A DNA stretch of 32,914 nt from Prevotellaceae bacterium (GTDB lineage: Bacteria; Bacteroidota; Bacteroidia; Bacteroidales; UBA932): the NCBI GenBank assembly GCA_031275825.1, contig JAISOH010000090.1, positions 1-32,914 on the forward strand, given 5' to 3'. Below the pieces are notes generated by a model. That model was not told the DNA's origin and did no database searches. It worked only from the letters and a program-made list of their open reading frames with translations. A program made the position numbers and the translations under genes. This document shows positions 1-7,972 of this stretch, piece by piece; the first letter of the stretch is position 1; every line of letters begins with the position of its first letter.

Positions 1-1
1 T

Positions 2-106
2 GTTTTTCAAAGAATGAACAAATACATGACAATATTATTGGAATGTATATTGAAAAATTTTATTACAAAACCGGAATTTATGGAAATAATTAACCATACA
101 ATTTGA
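2..106 (+). other. Possible 3' tail of an upstream gene
   Basis: Two reading frames are open from the window edge. Frame 2 runs to a TGA at 104-106 and ends ...FMEIINHTI; frame 1 runs to a TAA at 91-93 and ends ...YYKTGIYGNN. Either could be the C-terminus of a gene that begins outside the window. The frame 2 tail is helical and amphipathic, as at the end of many TetR-type regulators, but 34 residues are too few to assign a family. The segment stops before the gpmI promoter, which fits a gene end. Confidence 0.3.
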
Positions 107-175
107 GACACTACCAAAAAAAGAATTAAGCCGTTTCATTTTTTTCTCTTTTTTCTGCATTAACTAATTTATTAT

Positions 176-183
176 TAATTTTG
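176..183 (+). promoter_or_regulatory. Bacteroidota -7 element of gpmI
   Basis: TAATTTTG followed by C matches the Bacteroidota -7 consensus TAnnTTTG. No clear TTTG -33 box lies 19-21 bp upstream. The predicted transcription start, near 190, lies downstream of the in-frame TTG at 181, so gpmI must start at the ATG at 214. Confidence 0.6.
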
Positions 184-213
184 CGGATTATCTATAAACA
201 AGGGATTAATAAA

Positions 214-1737
214 ATGAACAAAAAAGTAATATTAGTTATTCTCGACGGCTGGGGAATAGGAAAACACGACAAAACGAACGCCATTTACACACAGGGCGAA
301 CCATATATCGACTCGCTTAAAGAAAAATATAAAAATGCACAACTTGCCACCTGCGGAATTGATGTAGGCTTGCCTGAAGGACAAATGGGAAATTCCGAAG
401 TCGGACACTTGAATATCGGCGCCGGACGTGTTGTTTATCAGGATTTGGTGAAAATCAATCTGGCTTGCGCAGATAATTCAATAATGCAAAATGCCGAAAT
501 CATAAATGTATTTTCGTATGCGCAAAAAACAGGAAAATCCATACATTTTTTAGGTTTGGTTTCGGATGGAGGAGTTCACAGTTCGCTGGAACATCTGTTT
601 AAACTTTGCGATATATCAAAAGAATACAATATAAAAAATGCTTTTGTTCACTGCTTTATGGACGGCAGGGATACAGACCCGCACAGCGGTAAAATTTTTA
701 TTGCAAAACTTTTAAATCATACAAAAAAAACAGGCGTAAATATTGCGACTATTATAGGTCGATATTATGCAATGGACAGAGATAAACGCTGGGGACGAAT
801 AAAAGACGCCTATAATCTGCTTGTAAACGGAACAGGCAGGGCGGCTACCGACATGGAAGCTGCAATGCAACAATCATACGATGATGGAATTACCGACGAA
901 TTTATAAAACCCGTAGTAAACGCCAATGTTGACGGACGAATAAAAGAAGGCGATGCAGTGATATTTTTCAACTTCCGAAACGACAGAGCCAAAGAACTTA
1001 CCTTTGTGCTTACCCAACAAAACATGCCCGAATATGGAATGCATGCAATTGAAAATCTGCAATATTACTGCATGACGCCTTATGATGCATCATTTGAAGG
1101 TTTGCATATAATTTTTGACAAGGAAAATGTAACAAACACGCTTGCAGAATATCTCAGTTCAAAAAAAATTAAGCAGTTACACATAGCCGAAACCGAAAAA
1201 TATGCTCATGTAACATTCTTTTTCAACGGAGGACGCGAAGAAGCCTTTGCAGGAGAAGACCGTATTCTTATTAATTCGCCGAAAGTTGCAACCTATGACC
1301 TGAAACCCGAAATGAGCGCATACGAAGTAAAAGATGCTTTGGTTGAACAAATCAAAACAAACAAATACGAATTTATAGTTGTAAATTTTGCAAATGGCGA
1401 CATGGTTGGGCATACAGGCGTTTACGAAGCGATTAAAAAAGCCGTTTTTGCAGTTGATAACTGCGTGAAAGATGTTGTTGAAACAGCAAAAGAAAACAAT
1501 TACGAAGTAATAATCATTGCCGACCACGGCAATGCCGACAATGCAATAAACAAAGATGGAAGCCCGAATACGGCACATTCGCTTAATCCTGTTCCAATTA
1601 TAATTGTAAGCGACAGAACAGCCAAAGTCGAGCAGGGAAGACTTGCAGATGTTGCGCCAACTATTCTTACACTTATGGGAATTGATATTCCAAAAGAAAT
1701 GAAAGGAAAAAATCTGGCAATGCTGAAAAACGGATAA
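214..1737 (+). CDS. gpmI: 2,3-bisphosphoglycerate-independent phosphoglycerate mutase
   Basis: Interconverts 3-phosphoglycerate and 2-phosphoglycerate in glycolysis and gluconeogenesis in the cytoplasm, through a phosphoserine intermediate and two Mn ions. From the ATG at 214 the protein has 507 residues, normal for the family. Visible motifs are LDGWGIG with metal ligand D11, the nucleophile Ser61 in [10 protein letters not shown], the substrate-binding segment FMDGRDTDP, and the C-terminal metal site ADHGNADNA followed by [10 protein letters not shown]. An in-frame TTG at 181 lies inside the promoter and is rejected as the start. The DUF3109 gene follows after 25 bp and is probably co-transcribed. 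Identification is secure. Confidence 0.97.
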   Translation: MNKKVILVILDGWGIGKHDKTNAIYTQGEPYIDSLKEKYKNAQLATCGIDVGLPEGQMGNSEVGHLNIGAGRVVYQDLVKINLACADNSIMQNAEIINVFSYAQKTGKSIHFLGLVSDGGVHSSLEHLFKLCDISKEYNIKNAFVHCFMDGRDTDPHSGKIFIAKLLNHTKKTGVNIATIIGRYYAMDRDKRWGRIKDAYNLLVNGTGRAATDMEAAMQQSYDDGITDEFIKPVVNANVDGRIKEGDAVIFFNFRNDRAKELTFVLTQQNMPEYGMHAIENLQYYCMTPYDASFEGLHIIFDKENVTNTLAEYLSSKKIKQLHIAETEKYAHVTFFFNGGREEAFAGEDRILINSPKVATYDLKPEMSAYEVKDALVEQIKTNKYEFIVVNFANGDMVGHTGVYEAIKKAVFAVDNCVKDVVETAKENNYEVIIIADHGNADNAINKDGSPNTAHSLNPVPIIIVSDRTAKVEQGRLADVAPTILTLMGIDIPKEMKGKNLAMLKNG

Positions 1738-1762
1738 AAACAAACCGGTAAAGTTTATTTTG

Positions 1763-2347
1763 ATGATAATAGATATTGATGATAAACTGTTAAGTTCGGA
1801 CCTGTTTACCGAATATTTTTGCTGCAATTATGAACATTGCGGAGGCGTTTGCTGCGTTTGCGGCGACAGCGGAGCGCCTCTGGAAGAAAAAGAAGAAGAA
1901 ATTATTAAAAAAAATATTGATGAAATTTTACCGTATATGAAGCCGGAAGGCAGAAAAGTTGTTGAAACCGAAGGCGTTGCAGCAATCGACAGGGAAGGCG
2001 ATTTGGTAACCCAGCTGATAAACGGCGAAGAATGCGCCTTTTCATTTTACGATGAAAATGCCAACTGCTTTTGCAGTATCGAACGAGCATATATTGACAA
2101 AAAAATTGATTTCAGAAAACCTCTTTCCTGCCATTTATATCCGATTCGTGTGAAAAAAACCAAAGAAACAACAATGTTGAATTATCACCGCTGGAGCATT
2201 TGCCAGTGCGCTCGCGACAAAGGAAAAAACGAAAACATATTCGTTTACCGGTTTTTGAAAGAAGCAATAATCAGATGCTTTGGAAACGAATTTTATAAAA
2301 AACTTGAAAATATCGATAAATTAATAAAAAAAGAAAAAAATATTTAA
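1763..2347 (+). CDS. DUF3109 family Cys-rich protein
   Basis: A 194-residue cytosolic protein of the DUF3109 family, common in Bacteroidota. Its function is not established. It has many cysteines: CCNYEHCGGVCCVCG near the N-terminus, CFCSIERAY in the middle, CHLYPIR and CQCARDKG near the end. This pattern resembles YkgJ/Fli-type metal or Fe-S cluster proteins, so metal or cluster binding is an inference. The ATG at 1763 is preferred to the in-frame TTG at 1760. It lies 25 bp after gpmI and 16 bp before the next gene, so the three probably form one transcript. No signal peptide or membrane segment is seen. Confidence 0.85.
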   Translation: MIIDIDDKLLSSDLFTEYFCCNYEHCGGVCCVCGDSGAPLEEKEEEIIKKNIDEILPYMKPEGRKVVETEGVAAIDREGDLVTQLINGEECAFSFYDENANCFCSIERAYIDKKIDFRKPLSCHLYPIRVKKTKETTMLNYHRWSICQCARDKGKNENIFVYRFLKEAIIRCFGNEFYKKLENIDKLIKKEKNI

Positions 2348-2363
2348 ACTAAAAAAACAAAAA

Positions 2364-2954
2364 ATGGAAAATAATTATAATGAAACAGATGCTGCAATTT
2401 TTGCCCATAAGCATGTATCTTTTCCAATGCAGCAAAAATATACGACAGCGCAAATAGAATATTTGCTTGATTTGGTATATGAATATTATGATGCAATCGA
2501 CAACGATGCAAATGGTGTCGATGTTAACATAGTGGAAATGACCTCATTTATCAATCAAAATATCAGCAAAAATTTTTGCAGTCCGATTGGATATAAAGAG
2601 TTGGAAGAACTTTTAAATGCCGATAACGCTTACATGGAAAGCATTGGACTGCTTGAACCTGAAAATAATATTGATTTTTTTGAAAATGAAGATATTGTGA
2701 GCATAGAAAATATTATTGATGATATTTACGCTCTGCTGCCGCAAGGTATAAAGGACAGATACGGCATGGATGATATTTTTGATGTGCTTTGCATGGAATG
2801 TAATTACTTGAATAGCATTGATTACGAAGGTATTAATGAAGATGAAATGTGCGAATATATTCAGCAGAATGCCTCCGATAAGGACATTGAAATATCAATC
2901 GATGATATAAAAAATATCCTGTCGGTTGAAGCATCTTTTCTCGGAGAATATTAG
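2364..2954 (+). CDS. Acidic protein with a duplicated helical module
   Basis: I do not recognise a named family. The 196-residue protein is strongly acidic, with no signal peptide or membrane helix. It contains two related modules. Residues 26-95 (YTTAQIEYLLDLVYEYYDAI ... INQNISK ... YKELEELLNADNAYMESIG) align with residues 133-196 (YGMDDIFDVLCMECNYLNSI ... IQQNASD ... IDDIKNILSVEASFLGEY). Shared positions include hydrophobic residues of a first helix, the (I)NQN/(I)QQN step, the L-L pair, and an aromatic residue before the module end. The linker is rich in Asp, Glu and Asn. The start ATG follows AT-rich DNA 16 bp after the DUF3109 stop, consistent with the last gene of a gpmI operon. A soluble binding or scaffolding role is only a guess. 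Confidence 0.75.
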   Translation: MENNYNETDAAIFAHKHVSFPMQQKYTTAQIEYLLDLVYEYYDAIDNDANGVDVNIVEMTSFINQNISKNFCSPIGYKELEELLNADNAYMESIGLLEPENNIDFFENEDIVSIENIIDDIYALLPQGIKDRYGMDDIFDVLCMECNYLNSIDYEGINEDEMCEYIQQNASDKDIEISIDDIKNILSVEASFLGEY

Positions 2955-3104
2955 AATCTGACTAATACCATGAATTATCCGATAAAATAGATTTTTTTTC
3001 ATGTCTGCAATAAATTTTAAGAAACAAGCGATTAAAAATACAGCAGATATACAGTGAATTTATATTTTTTGTTATCCAGAAAACAAAATATTACTATAAT
3101 TTTT

Positions 3105-3112
3105 TAACTTTG
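3105..3112 (+). promoter_or_regulatory. Bacteroidota -7 element of ugd
   Basis: TAACTTTG followed by C matches TAnnTTTG. No TTTG is found at the usual distance upstream. The expected transcript start near 3119 gives a leader of about 47 nt before the ugd ATG. The 211-bp gap from 2955 to 3165 contains nothing else that I can support. Confidence 0.55.
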
Positions 3113-3165
3113 CGAAAAATTAGATTATAAATTAAATTATACTGTAAGATTTTAGATAAAGCATT

Positions 3166-4479
3166 ATGAAAATAGCAATAGCAGGAACAGGTTACGTAGG
3201 ACTGGTTACAGGAAGTTGCTTTGCCGAAATGGGAACAGATGTTACATGCATAGACGTAAACAGCAAAAAAATAGAAAATCTCAAAAACGGCATTATTCCA
3301 ATATTTGAACCCGGTTTGGATGAAATTGCAGAACGAAATATCAAGGCTGGACGATTGCATTTCAGCACATCGCTAAGCAACTGCATAAACGATGTCGAAG
3401 CGCTGTTTATTGCCGTAGGCACACCGCCGCAAGAAGATGGCAACGCCGATTTGCAACACGTTTTGGATGTTGCAAAAATCATAGGACAAAATCTTGAAAA
3501 ATATGTTCTGATTGTAACCAAAAGCACCGTTCCTGTTGGCACATCGCAAAAAGTGCGGCAAGTAATTGAGGAAGAACTTAAAATACGCAACAGAAATATT
3601 GAGTTTGATGTAGCTTCCAATCCCGAATTTTTGAAAGAAGGAGATGCCGTTAATGACTTTCTAAAACCCGACAGAATTGTAGTCGGCATAAATTCGGAAC
3701 GAGCCAAAAAACTCATAACCAAGATGTACAATCCATTTATGATAAACAATTTCCGCATAATATTTATGGACATTGCATCGGCAGAAATGACAAAATACGC
3801 AGCAAACTCAATGCTTGCAACACGCATAAGTTTTATGAACGACATTGCAAATCTTTGCGACTTGCTCGGAGCAAATGTAAATATGGTACGGCAAGGTATT
3901 GGCAGCGACTTGCGCATAGGATCCAAATTTCTTTATTCGGGTTGCGGATATGGAGGCTCATGTTTTCCGAAAGACATAAAAGCCCTTATACAAACAGCAA
4001 AAGGCAAAGGATATAATATGCAGATATTAAATGCAGTAGAATCAGTAAATGAAGAACAGAAGAAAATTGTATTCAAAAAACTCGAAAAACATTTTAACGG
4101 CAGTCTGGCAGGAAAAACAATTGCAGTTTGGGGATTGTCATTTAAACCTCAAACCGATGACGTAAGAGAAGCGCCGTCATTACAAACCATCAAAATGCTG
4201 ATTGATGCAAAATGCAAAGTCAGAGTATATGATATTGCTGCAATGCACGAAGTTAAACAAATATTCGGAGATAAAATAATTTATTCCGAAAATATGATGA
4301 ATGCAACAAAAAATGCAGACGCCCTGCTTCTTGTAACAGAATGGAAAGAATTTCGACTTCCAAACTGGGAACAAATAAAATCACAAATGAAAACGCCGGT
4401 AATTATCGATGGTAGAAATATTTATAACCGTGAACAACTTACCGAAATGGGATTTACTTATTATGGAATAGGACAGTAA
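3166..4479 (+). CDS. ugd: UDP-glucose 6-dehydrogenase
   Basis: Oxidises UDP-glucose to UDP-glucuronate with two NAD+, supplying uronic acid for surface polysaccharides. The 437-residue length is normal. The N-terminal Rossmann fold begins with GTGYVG (residues 7-12). The conserved TVPVGT follows at 121-126, then SNPEFLKEG near 151. The catalytic cysteine is Cys266 in GYGGSCFPKD, and the C-terminal UDP-binding domain contains GLSFKPQTDDVREAP. The gene has its own -7 element and is followed after 35 bp by a serine hydrolase gene. It lies about 6 kb before the CDP-sugar locus; a shared role in envelope glycan synthesis is plausible but not shown. Family assignment is secure. Confidence 0.96.
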   Translation: MKIAIAGTGYVGLVTGSCFAEMGTDVTCIDVNSKKIENLKNGIIPIFEPGLDEIAERNIKAGRLHFSTSLSNCINDVEALFIAVGTPPQEDGNADLQHVLDVAKIIGQNLEKYVLIVTKSTVPVGTSQKVRQVIEEELKIRNRNIEFDVASNPEFLKEGDAVNDFLKPDRIVVGINSERAKKLITKMYNPFMINNFRIIFMDIASAEMTKYAANSMLATRISFMNDIANLCDLLGANVNMVRQGIGSDLRIGSKFLYSGCGYGGSCFPKDIKALIQTAKGKGYNMQILNAVESVNEEQKKIVFKKLEKHFNGSLAGKTIAVWGLSFKPQTDDVREAPSLQTIKMLIDAKCKVRVYDIAAMHEVKQIFGDKIIYSENMMNATKNADALLLVTEWKEFRLPNWEQIKSQMKTPVIIDGRNIYNREQLTEMGFTYYGIGQ

Positions 4480-4514
4480 ACAAACAGCAATATTTACCTT
4501 AAAAATTAAAAAAA

Positions 4515-5666
4515 ATGAAAAGAATAAATCTAATTATCATTATTTTATCATGCATACAGTTTACGGCATGCAACAGTAAAGTTGAAAAATTAAACAGACA
4601 AGCCGGCGAGGCAATAAATAAAGTTCTTGAAAATTATGATTTCGCAGGACTCGCAGTTGCAGTGGTAAACGACAACAAAATTGCATATTCAAACGAATTT
4701 GGAGTGAAAAATATTGAAACACAGGAAAAACTCGGCAAAGACAACCTGTTTCGCATCGCATCAATATCGAAAACGTTCACATCAACAGCAATAATGCAAT
4801 TGTATGAACAGGGAAAATTCAATCTCGACGATGACATTAGCGAAGCTCTCGGTTACAGCGTCCGCAATCCTAAATTTCCCGATACAAAAATCACTTACAG
4901 AATGTTACTTTCGCACACATCAAGCCTGAGCGATGCCGAAGGATATTTCAACTATGATATTTTGAAACCCGAAATTAATCCAAATTATGCAAATGCTTAT
5001 TGGGATTACGCACCGGGTGAAAAATACAATTACTGCAATCTCGGATTTAATTTGCTTGGCGCACTCACAGAAATTCATTCAGGCTTAAGATTTGATGTTT
5101 ATATTCGTCAAAATCTGCTTATTCCGCTTGGTATCATTGATGCAGGTTTTAATATTGATTCACTTGACGCTTCAAAATTTGTAAAAATATATACCCTGCA
5201 AGATTCGGTTTGGATTGAATCGACCGATGCATACAAAAGCCGTTCTGCCGAAATGGAAAATTATACGCTCGGCAAAAACGCAATTCTTTTTTCGCCAACA
5301 GGAGGAATGAAAATATCGGCGGCAAACCTTGCAAAATGGATGCTTTGCCGAATGAATTACGGAAAACTTGGCGATACGGAAATCATAAGCGAAGAAACGT
5401 CAAAATTAATGTTTACTCCCGTTGAACCGACAAAGGGAACAAGTTCGTACGGATTAGGAATTACGGTTGCAAAAGATTTGGTTGAAGGCGACACGCTTAC
5501 AGGACACACAGGCAGCGCTTACGGACTTACAAGCGCAATGTTTTTCAATCCCGAAAAAAAATTCGGCGTTGTGATGATAACAAACGGATCTTCTCCGCAA
5601 AACGGTCAGGACAAAATAATTTCGGATATCATAAACGCAATGTATAAAGTGTTTGTTGTAAAATAG
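4515..5666 (+). CDS. Serine hydrolase, beta-lactamase/PBP-like lipoprotein
   Basis: A 383-residue member of the class C beta-lactamase/DD-peptidase-like family (PF00144). The first 19 residues form a lipoprotein signal ending in the lipobox FTAC, with Cys19 as the predicted lipidated residue, so the enzyme should be anchored on the periplasmic side. The three active-site motifs are present: SxxK as S83-I-S-K86, YxN as Y173-C-N175, and an H331-T-G in place of KTG. HTG is typical of carboxypeptidase- and esterase-like members rather than true resistance enzymes. The substrate cannot be read from sequence; peptidoglycan peptides or D-amino peptides are likely. It follows ugd by 35 bp and precedes a glycosyltransferase by 30 bp. 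Confidence 0.88.
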   Translation: MKRINLIIIILSCIQFTACNSKVEKLNRQAGEAINKVLENYDFAGLAVAVVNDNKIAYSNEFGVKNIETQEKLGKDNLFRIASISKTFTSTAIMQLYEQGKFNLDDDISEALGYSVRNPKFPDTKITYRMLLSHTSSLSDAEGYFNYDILKPEINPNYANAYWDYAPGEKYNYCNLGFNLLGALTEIHSGLRFDVYIRQNLLIPLGIIDAGFNIDSLDASKFVKIYTLQDSVWIESTDAYKSRSAEMENYTLGKNAILFSPTGGMKISAANLAKWMLCRMNYGKLGDTEIISEETSKLMFTPVEPTKGTSSYGLGITVAKDLVEGDTLTGHTGSAYGLTSAMFFNPEKKFGVVMITNGSSPQNGQDKIISDIINAMYKVFVVK

Positions 5667-5696
5667 CAACATATAAAACAATAGAATACAGGTTTC

Positions 5697-6683
5697 ATGC
5701 AAAGCAAAATACAGTTTTCAATCGTAGTTCCAGTTCTGAATCGACCAAATGAAATTAAGGAATTTTTGGAATCTTTATCACTGCAAACCGACAGGGATTT
5801 TGAAGTTCTAATAATGGAAGGAGAATCTCAGCATCCCTGCGATGAAATTTGTAAAGAATATTCAAAAGTTCTCAACATAAAACACATTAAAAATCAAATA
5901 TCAAGCCGCAGTATCCGCCGCAATTCAGGAATCGAAGCAGCAACGGGAAATTATGTTATATTCTTTGATTCAGACTGCATTTTGCCTCCGCAATATATTG
6001 AAACCGTGCGAAAACAACTTAATGAAAATTATGCAGACTGCTTCGGAGGTCCCGACAATGCAAACAAATCATTCAATACTCTTCAAAAAGCCGTAAACTA
6101 CTCAATGACATCGATATTCACAACAGGCGGCATTAGAGGCGGCAAAAGTAAAAATTTTCTTCCACGAGCTTTTAATATGGGATTTTCAAAAAACGTTTAT
6201 GAAAAAATCGGCGGATACGATGAAATTATAGGCGAAGATATTGATTTGAGTATGAGAATCAAAGAAGCCGGATTTTCGATACGTCTGATAAAAGAGGCTT
6301 TCGTTTACCATAAACGCCGATTAACATTGAAAAAATTTTACAAGCAAACATACGCTTTCGGCTGCGCACGCATTGTTTTCGCCAAAAGACACAAAGGCTC
6401 ATTAAAAATATTGCATTTATTGCCAGCTTGCTTTGTATTGGGAAATATTTTCCTTGTTTTGGCAAGCATTATTTCCGGTTGTATATGGTTTTTGCTGCCT
6501 GTATTAATTTATATCATTGCAATTTTTATTGATTCACTTATAAAAAACAAAAAGGTATCAATATCTTTAACCTCAATATTAACAAGTTACATTCAACTTT
6601 TCGGCTATGGAGCAGGATTTTTAGATGAAATGACAACTCGCAGAATATCAAAAAAAACAGCAGAAAAAGTGTACAGGCAATGA
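5697..6683 (+). CDS. Family 2 glycosyltransferase with C-terminal membrane helices
   Basis: A 328-residue GT-A fold glycosyltransferase. The nucleotide-sugar domain starts with FSIVVPVLNR, has the metal-binding D91-S-D93, and the probable catalytic acidic motif GEDIDLSMRI at 179-188. Two or three hydrophobic helices at about 243-285 anchor it to the inner membrane. Residues 310-328 form a basic tail ending SKKTAEKVYRQ. The last 39 bases, including the stop codon, recur at 7322-7360, beyond the DUF4160-DUF2442 pair. The sugar and acceptor are unknown. The tail and topology resemble Bacteroidota glycosyltransferases found alone rather than in large loci. Confidence 0.9.
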   Translation: MQSKIQFSIVVPVLNRPNEIKEFLESLSLQTDRDFEVLIMEGESQHPCDEICKEYSKVLNIKHIKNQISSRSIRRNSGIEAATGNYVIFFDSDCILPPQYIETVRKQLNENYADCFGGPDNANKSFNTLQKAVNYSMTSIFTTGGIRGGKSKNFLPRAFNMGFSKNVYEKIGGYDEIIGEDIDLSMRIKEAGFSIRLIKEAFVYHKRRLTLKKFYKQTYAFGCARIVFAKRHKGSLKILHLLPACFVLGNIFLVLASIISGCIWFLLPVLIYIIAIFIDSLIKNKKVSISLTSILTSYIQLFGYGAGFLDEMTTRRISKKTAEKVYRQ

Positions 6684-6699
6684 AAATTTCAGATATTTT

Positions 6700-6969
6700 A
6701 TGGCGATTCTTTCAATGTTTTACGGATTGATTGTTTCCATGTTTTATGGAGATAACAGACAGTATAAACTTCCTCATATTCATGTGAAATATCAGGAAGA
6801 AGAGGCTGTTTTTTCTATTCCTGAAGGAGAATTGCCGGCAGGAAGTTTGCCTCCTAAAAAAGAGCAGATATTGAAAGCATGGATAATTTTGTACGAAGAA
6901 GAATTGATGGCAAATTGGGAATTAGCGATTAATGCACAAAATATTTTTAGAATAGAACCATTAAGATAA
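6700..6969 (+). CDS. DUF4160 domain protein
   Basis: An 89-residue protein matching DUF4160: an N-terminal MAILSMFYGLIVSMFYGDNR strand region, then LPHIHVKYQEEEAVFSI, then a segment rich in Leu and Lys (PPKKEQILKAWIILYEEELMANW) ending NAQNIFRIEPL. The function is not established. DUF4160 genes are very often next to DUF2442 genes, as here with a 6-bp gap, and the pair has been suspected to be a toxin-antitoxin-like module; I treat that as unproven. It starts 16 bp after the glycosyltransferase stop. The following DNA contains a decayed copy of that glycosyltransferase's 3' end, so the pair probably arrived by insertion or recombination. Confidence 0.85.
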   Translation: MAILSMFYGLIVSMFYGDNRQYKLPHIHVKYQEEEAVFSIPEGELPAGSLPPKKEQILKAWIILYEEELMANWELAINAQNIFRIEPLR

Positions 6970-6975
6970 GTAGAT

Positions 6976-7212
6976 ATGAATCCAAGGATTATAAATGTGA
7001 TCCCCGAAAATGACTACGTTTTGCACGTTTGGTTTACAAATGGAGAGGAAAGTCGTTTTGATATAAAGCCATATCTTAACAATGGCATTTTCAGAGAATT
7101 ACAGGATGTTTCGATGTTCTGTTCCGTGAAACCTTTTATCGGAACGATACAGTGGGCAAACGGCGCTGACCTTTGTCCCGATACTGTTTATCTCGACAGC
7201 ATAAAAATATAA
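6976..7212 (+). CDS. DUF2442 domain protein
   Basis: A 78-residue DUF2442 protein: it starts MNPRIINVIPENDYVLHVWF, then NGEESRFDIKPYLNNGIFREL, and ends with IQWANGADLCPDTVYLDSI, the typical end of this family. It is encoded 6 bp after the DUF4160 gene and both should be on one transcript. The family is small and mostly beta. Binding partner or antitoxin roles have been proposed from gene pairing only. Which of the two, if either, is toxic cannot be judged from sequence. No promoter of its own was seen. Confidence 0.85.
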   Translation: MNPRIINVIPENDYVLHVWFTNGEESRFDIKPYLNNGIFRELQDVSMFCSVKPFIGTIQWANGADLCPDTVYLDSIKI

Positions 7213-7526
7213 AACAGAACAGGTATTTAATTATAAACAAAAAACAACGAAATAAAAACCAGCAGTATGCTGAAAATTAAATACATACAAACAGTATCTT
7301 GTTCTTGGAATGTAGGAAGTTTCAAAAAAAGCAGCAGAAAAAATGTACCGACAATGAAAAATTGATTTTTTTGTTTCAAATTCAAATTATAAAATTATTA
7401 ATCTAAATATTATTTGCTCTCCAAAAGTAAATATTGATTTAATATTGCAAATTAACAATTAGCCGATGATGTTTTTGTCTGCATGCCGGTTGTTTTGAAA
7501 AAATTTATTGAAATTTCAAATTAAAT
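7213..7526. other. Non-coding stretch after the DUF2442 gene
   Basis: About 310 bp of very AT-rich DNA. Apart from the glycosyltransferase tail remnant at 7322-7360 I see no gene, no clear terminator hairpin and no transposase trace. It leads into the promoter of the rod-shaped RNA. Confidence 0.5.
7322..7360 (+). pseudogene. Remnant copy of the glycosyltransferase 3' end
   Basis: These 39 bases match 35 of 39 bases of 6648-6686, the end of the glycosyltransferase at 5697-6683. Translation in the matching frame gives SKKAAEKMYRQ-stop against SKKTAEKVYRQ-stop, with the stop codon at 7355-7357. One difference is a double synonymous change in an Arg codon (AGG versus CGA), which suggests divergence while the copy was still coding. 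Upstream of 7322 the frame has a TAG at about 7313 and only faint similarity. I read it as the leftover tail of a related or displaced glycosyltransferase gene. Confidence 0.65.
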
Positions 7527-7557
7527 TTTGTTTTTGTTAATCATTGTTATACCTTTG
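7527..7557 (+). promoter_or_regulatory. Full Bacteroidota promoter of the 6S-like RNA
   Basis: TTTG at 7527-7530, a 19-bp spacer, then TACCTTTG at 7550-7557 followed by C. Both boxes and the spacing match the Bacteroidota housekeeping consensus exactly. It is one of the two best promoters in the window (with 13061-13092), and no open reading frame starts within 350 bp downstream, so it should drive a non-coding RNA. The transcript start is expected near 7563. Confidence 0.8.
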
Positions 7558-7563
7558 CATTCG

Positions 7564-7819
7564 TAATGTAAATGTTGAATGCGTATGAATTAAAAAACAG
7601 GCAAACAATACGCACGTTTTAAGTTTTTATTGGAAAAAGCGTTTAGCTAATATTCTTGTTTCTTGAAACTTCGACAATTTAAGAATCCAACAGAGTAAAG
7701 CAATGAACGCTCACGCCATTTCCGGCGTGGGCTTTACTCTTTATCGTTGGATTAGGTAGTCGAAGACCTCAAGAAGCAGATAAATTAGAGTTTGTCCGCG
7801 CTTTTTTTATGTGCGTATT
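7564..7819 (+). ncRNA. ssrS: Long rod-shaped RNA, probable 6S RNA
   Basis: The transcript can fold into one long interrupted hairpin. Stems from outside inwards are 7607-7615 with 7811-7819 (9 bp), 7634-7641 with 7799-7806 (8 bp), 7647-7651 with 7784-7788, 7660-7666 with 7769-7775, 7669-7675 with 7759-7765, 7684-7691 with 7746-7753 (8 bp), 7692-7701 with 7731-7740 (10 bp) and an apical 7712-7717 with 7724-7729. The large internal loop between the 8-bp closing stem and the distal arm resembles the open-promoter mimic of 6S RNA, which binds the housekeeping RNA polymerase holoenzyme. A run of seven T at 7802-7808 could end transcription. The size, about 175-245 nt, fits. Bacteroidales-1 or another structured RNA is the alternative. 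The assignment is by structure, not by a model search. Confidence 0.6.
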
Positions 7820-7972
7820 TCAAATTGAATTTGAGTTTTGGGCAATCGATGGAGTTTGGCAACCATTATAAAAACGGGGCAAGACCTGCAAAGCCAGTCA
7901 GAGCAGGAATAAAAAATAAAAATTTCAACTAAAACCGACAGGTCGATGGTATATAACCGACACAAATTTTAT
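7820..7972 (+). other. Leader region before the exported-protein genes
   Basis: About 150 bp with no convincing -7 element. A small hairpin is possible between CCTGC and GCAGG (7886-7913), followed by an A-rich tract, but it does not match a riboswitch class that I can name. The genes at 7973-9964 are presumably transcribed from a promoter here or by read-through from the RNA upstream. Confidence 0.35.

Noticed and set aside
181-213. In-frame TTG start 33 bp before the gpmI ATG
   Set aside because: It overlaps the TAATTTTG -7 element, so it would lie upstream of the transcript start.
1177-1827. Long open frame on the minus strand under gpmI
   Set aside because: It is antisense to conserved gpmI sequence, is rich in Phe, Cys and Asn, and shows no domain; a shadow frame.
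3068-3112. TTTG at 3068-3071 as the -33 box of ugd
   Set aside because: The spacer to the -7 element would be 33 bp, far from the usual 19-21.
4515-5666. Antibiotic-resistance beta-lactamase
   Set aside because: HTG instead of KTG and the overall layout point to a general serine hydrolase of the PBP-like family; resistance cannot be claimed.
7660-7775. TTCGAC word in the rod RNA, considered as tmRNA
   Set aside because: There is no tRNA-like end pairing, no CCA end and no tag reading frame; the structure is one long hairpin.
7886-7925. Small hairpin with an A-rich tail, considered as a preQ1-I riboswitch
   Set aside because: The loop lacks the conserved bases and the tail lacks the pairing partner, and the downstream gene has no link to queuosine.
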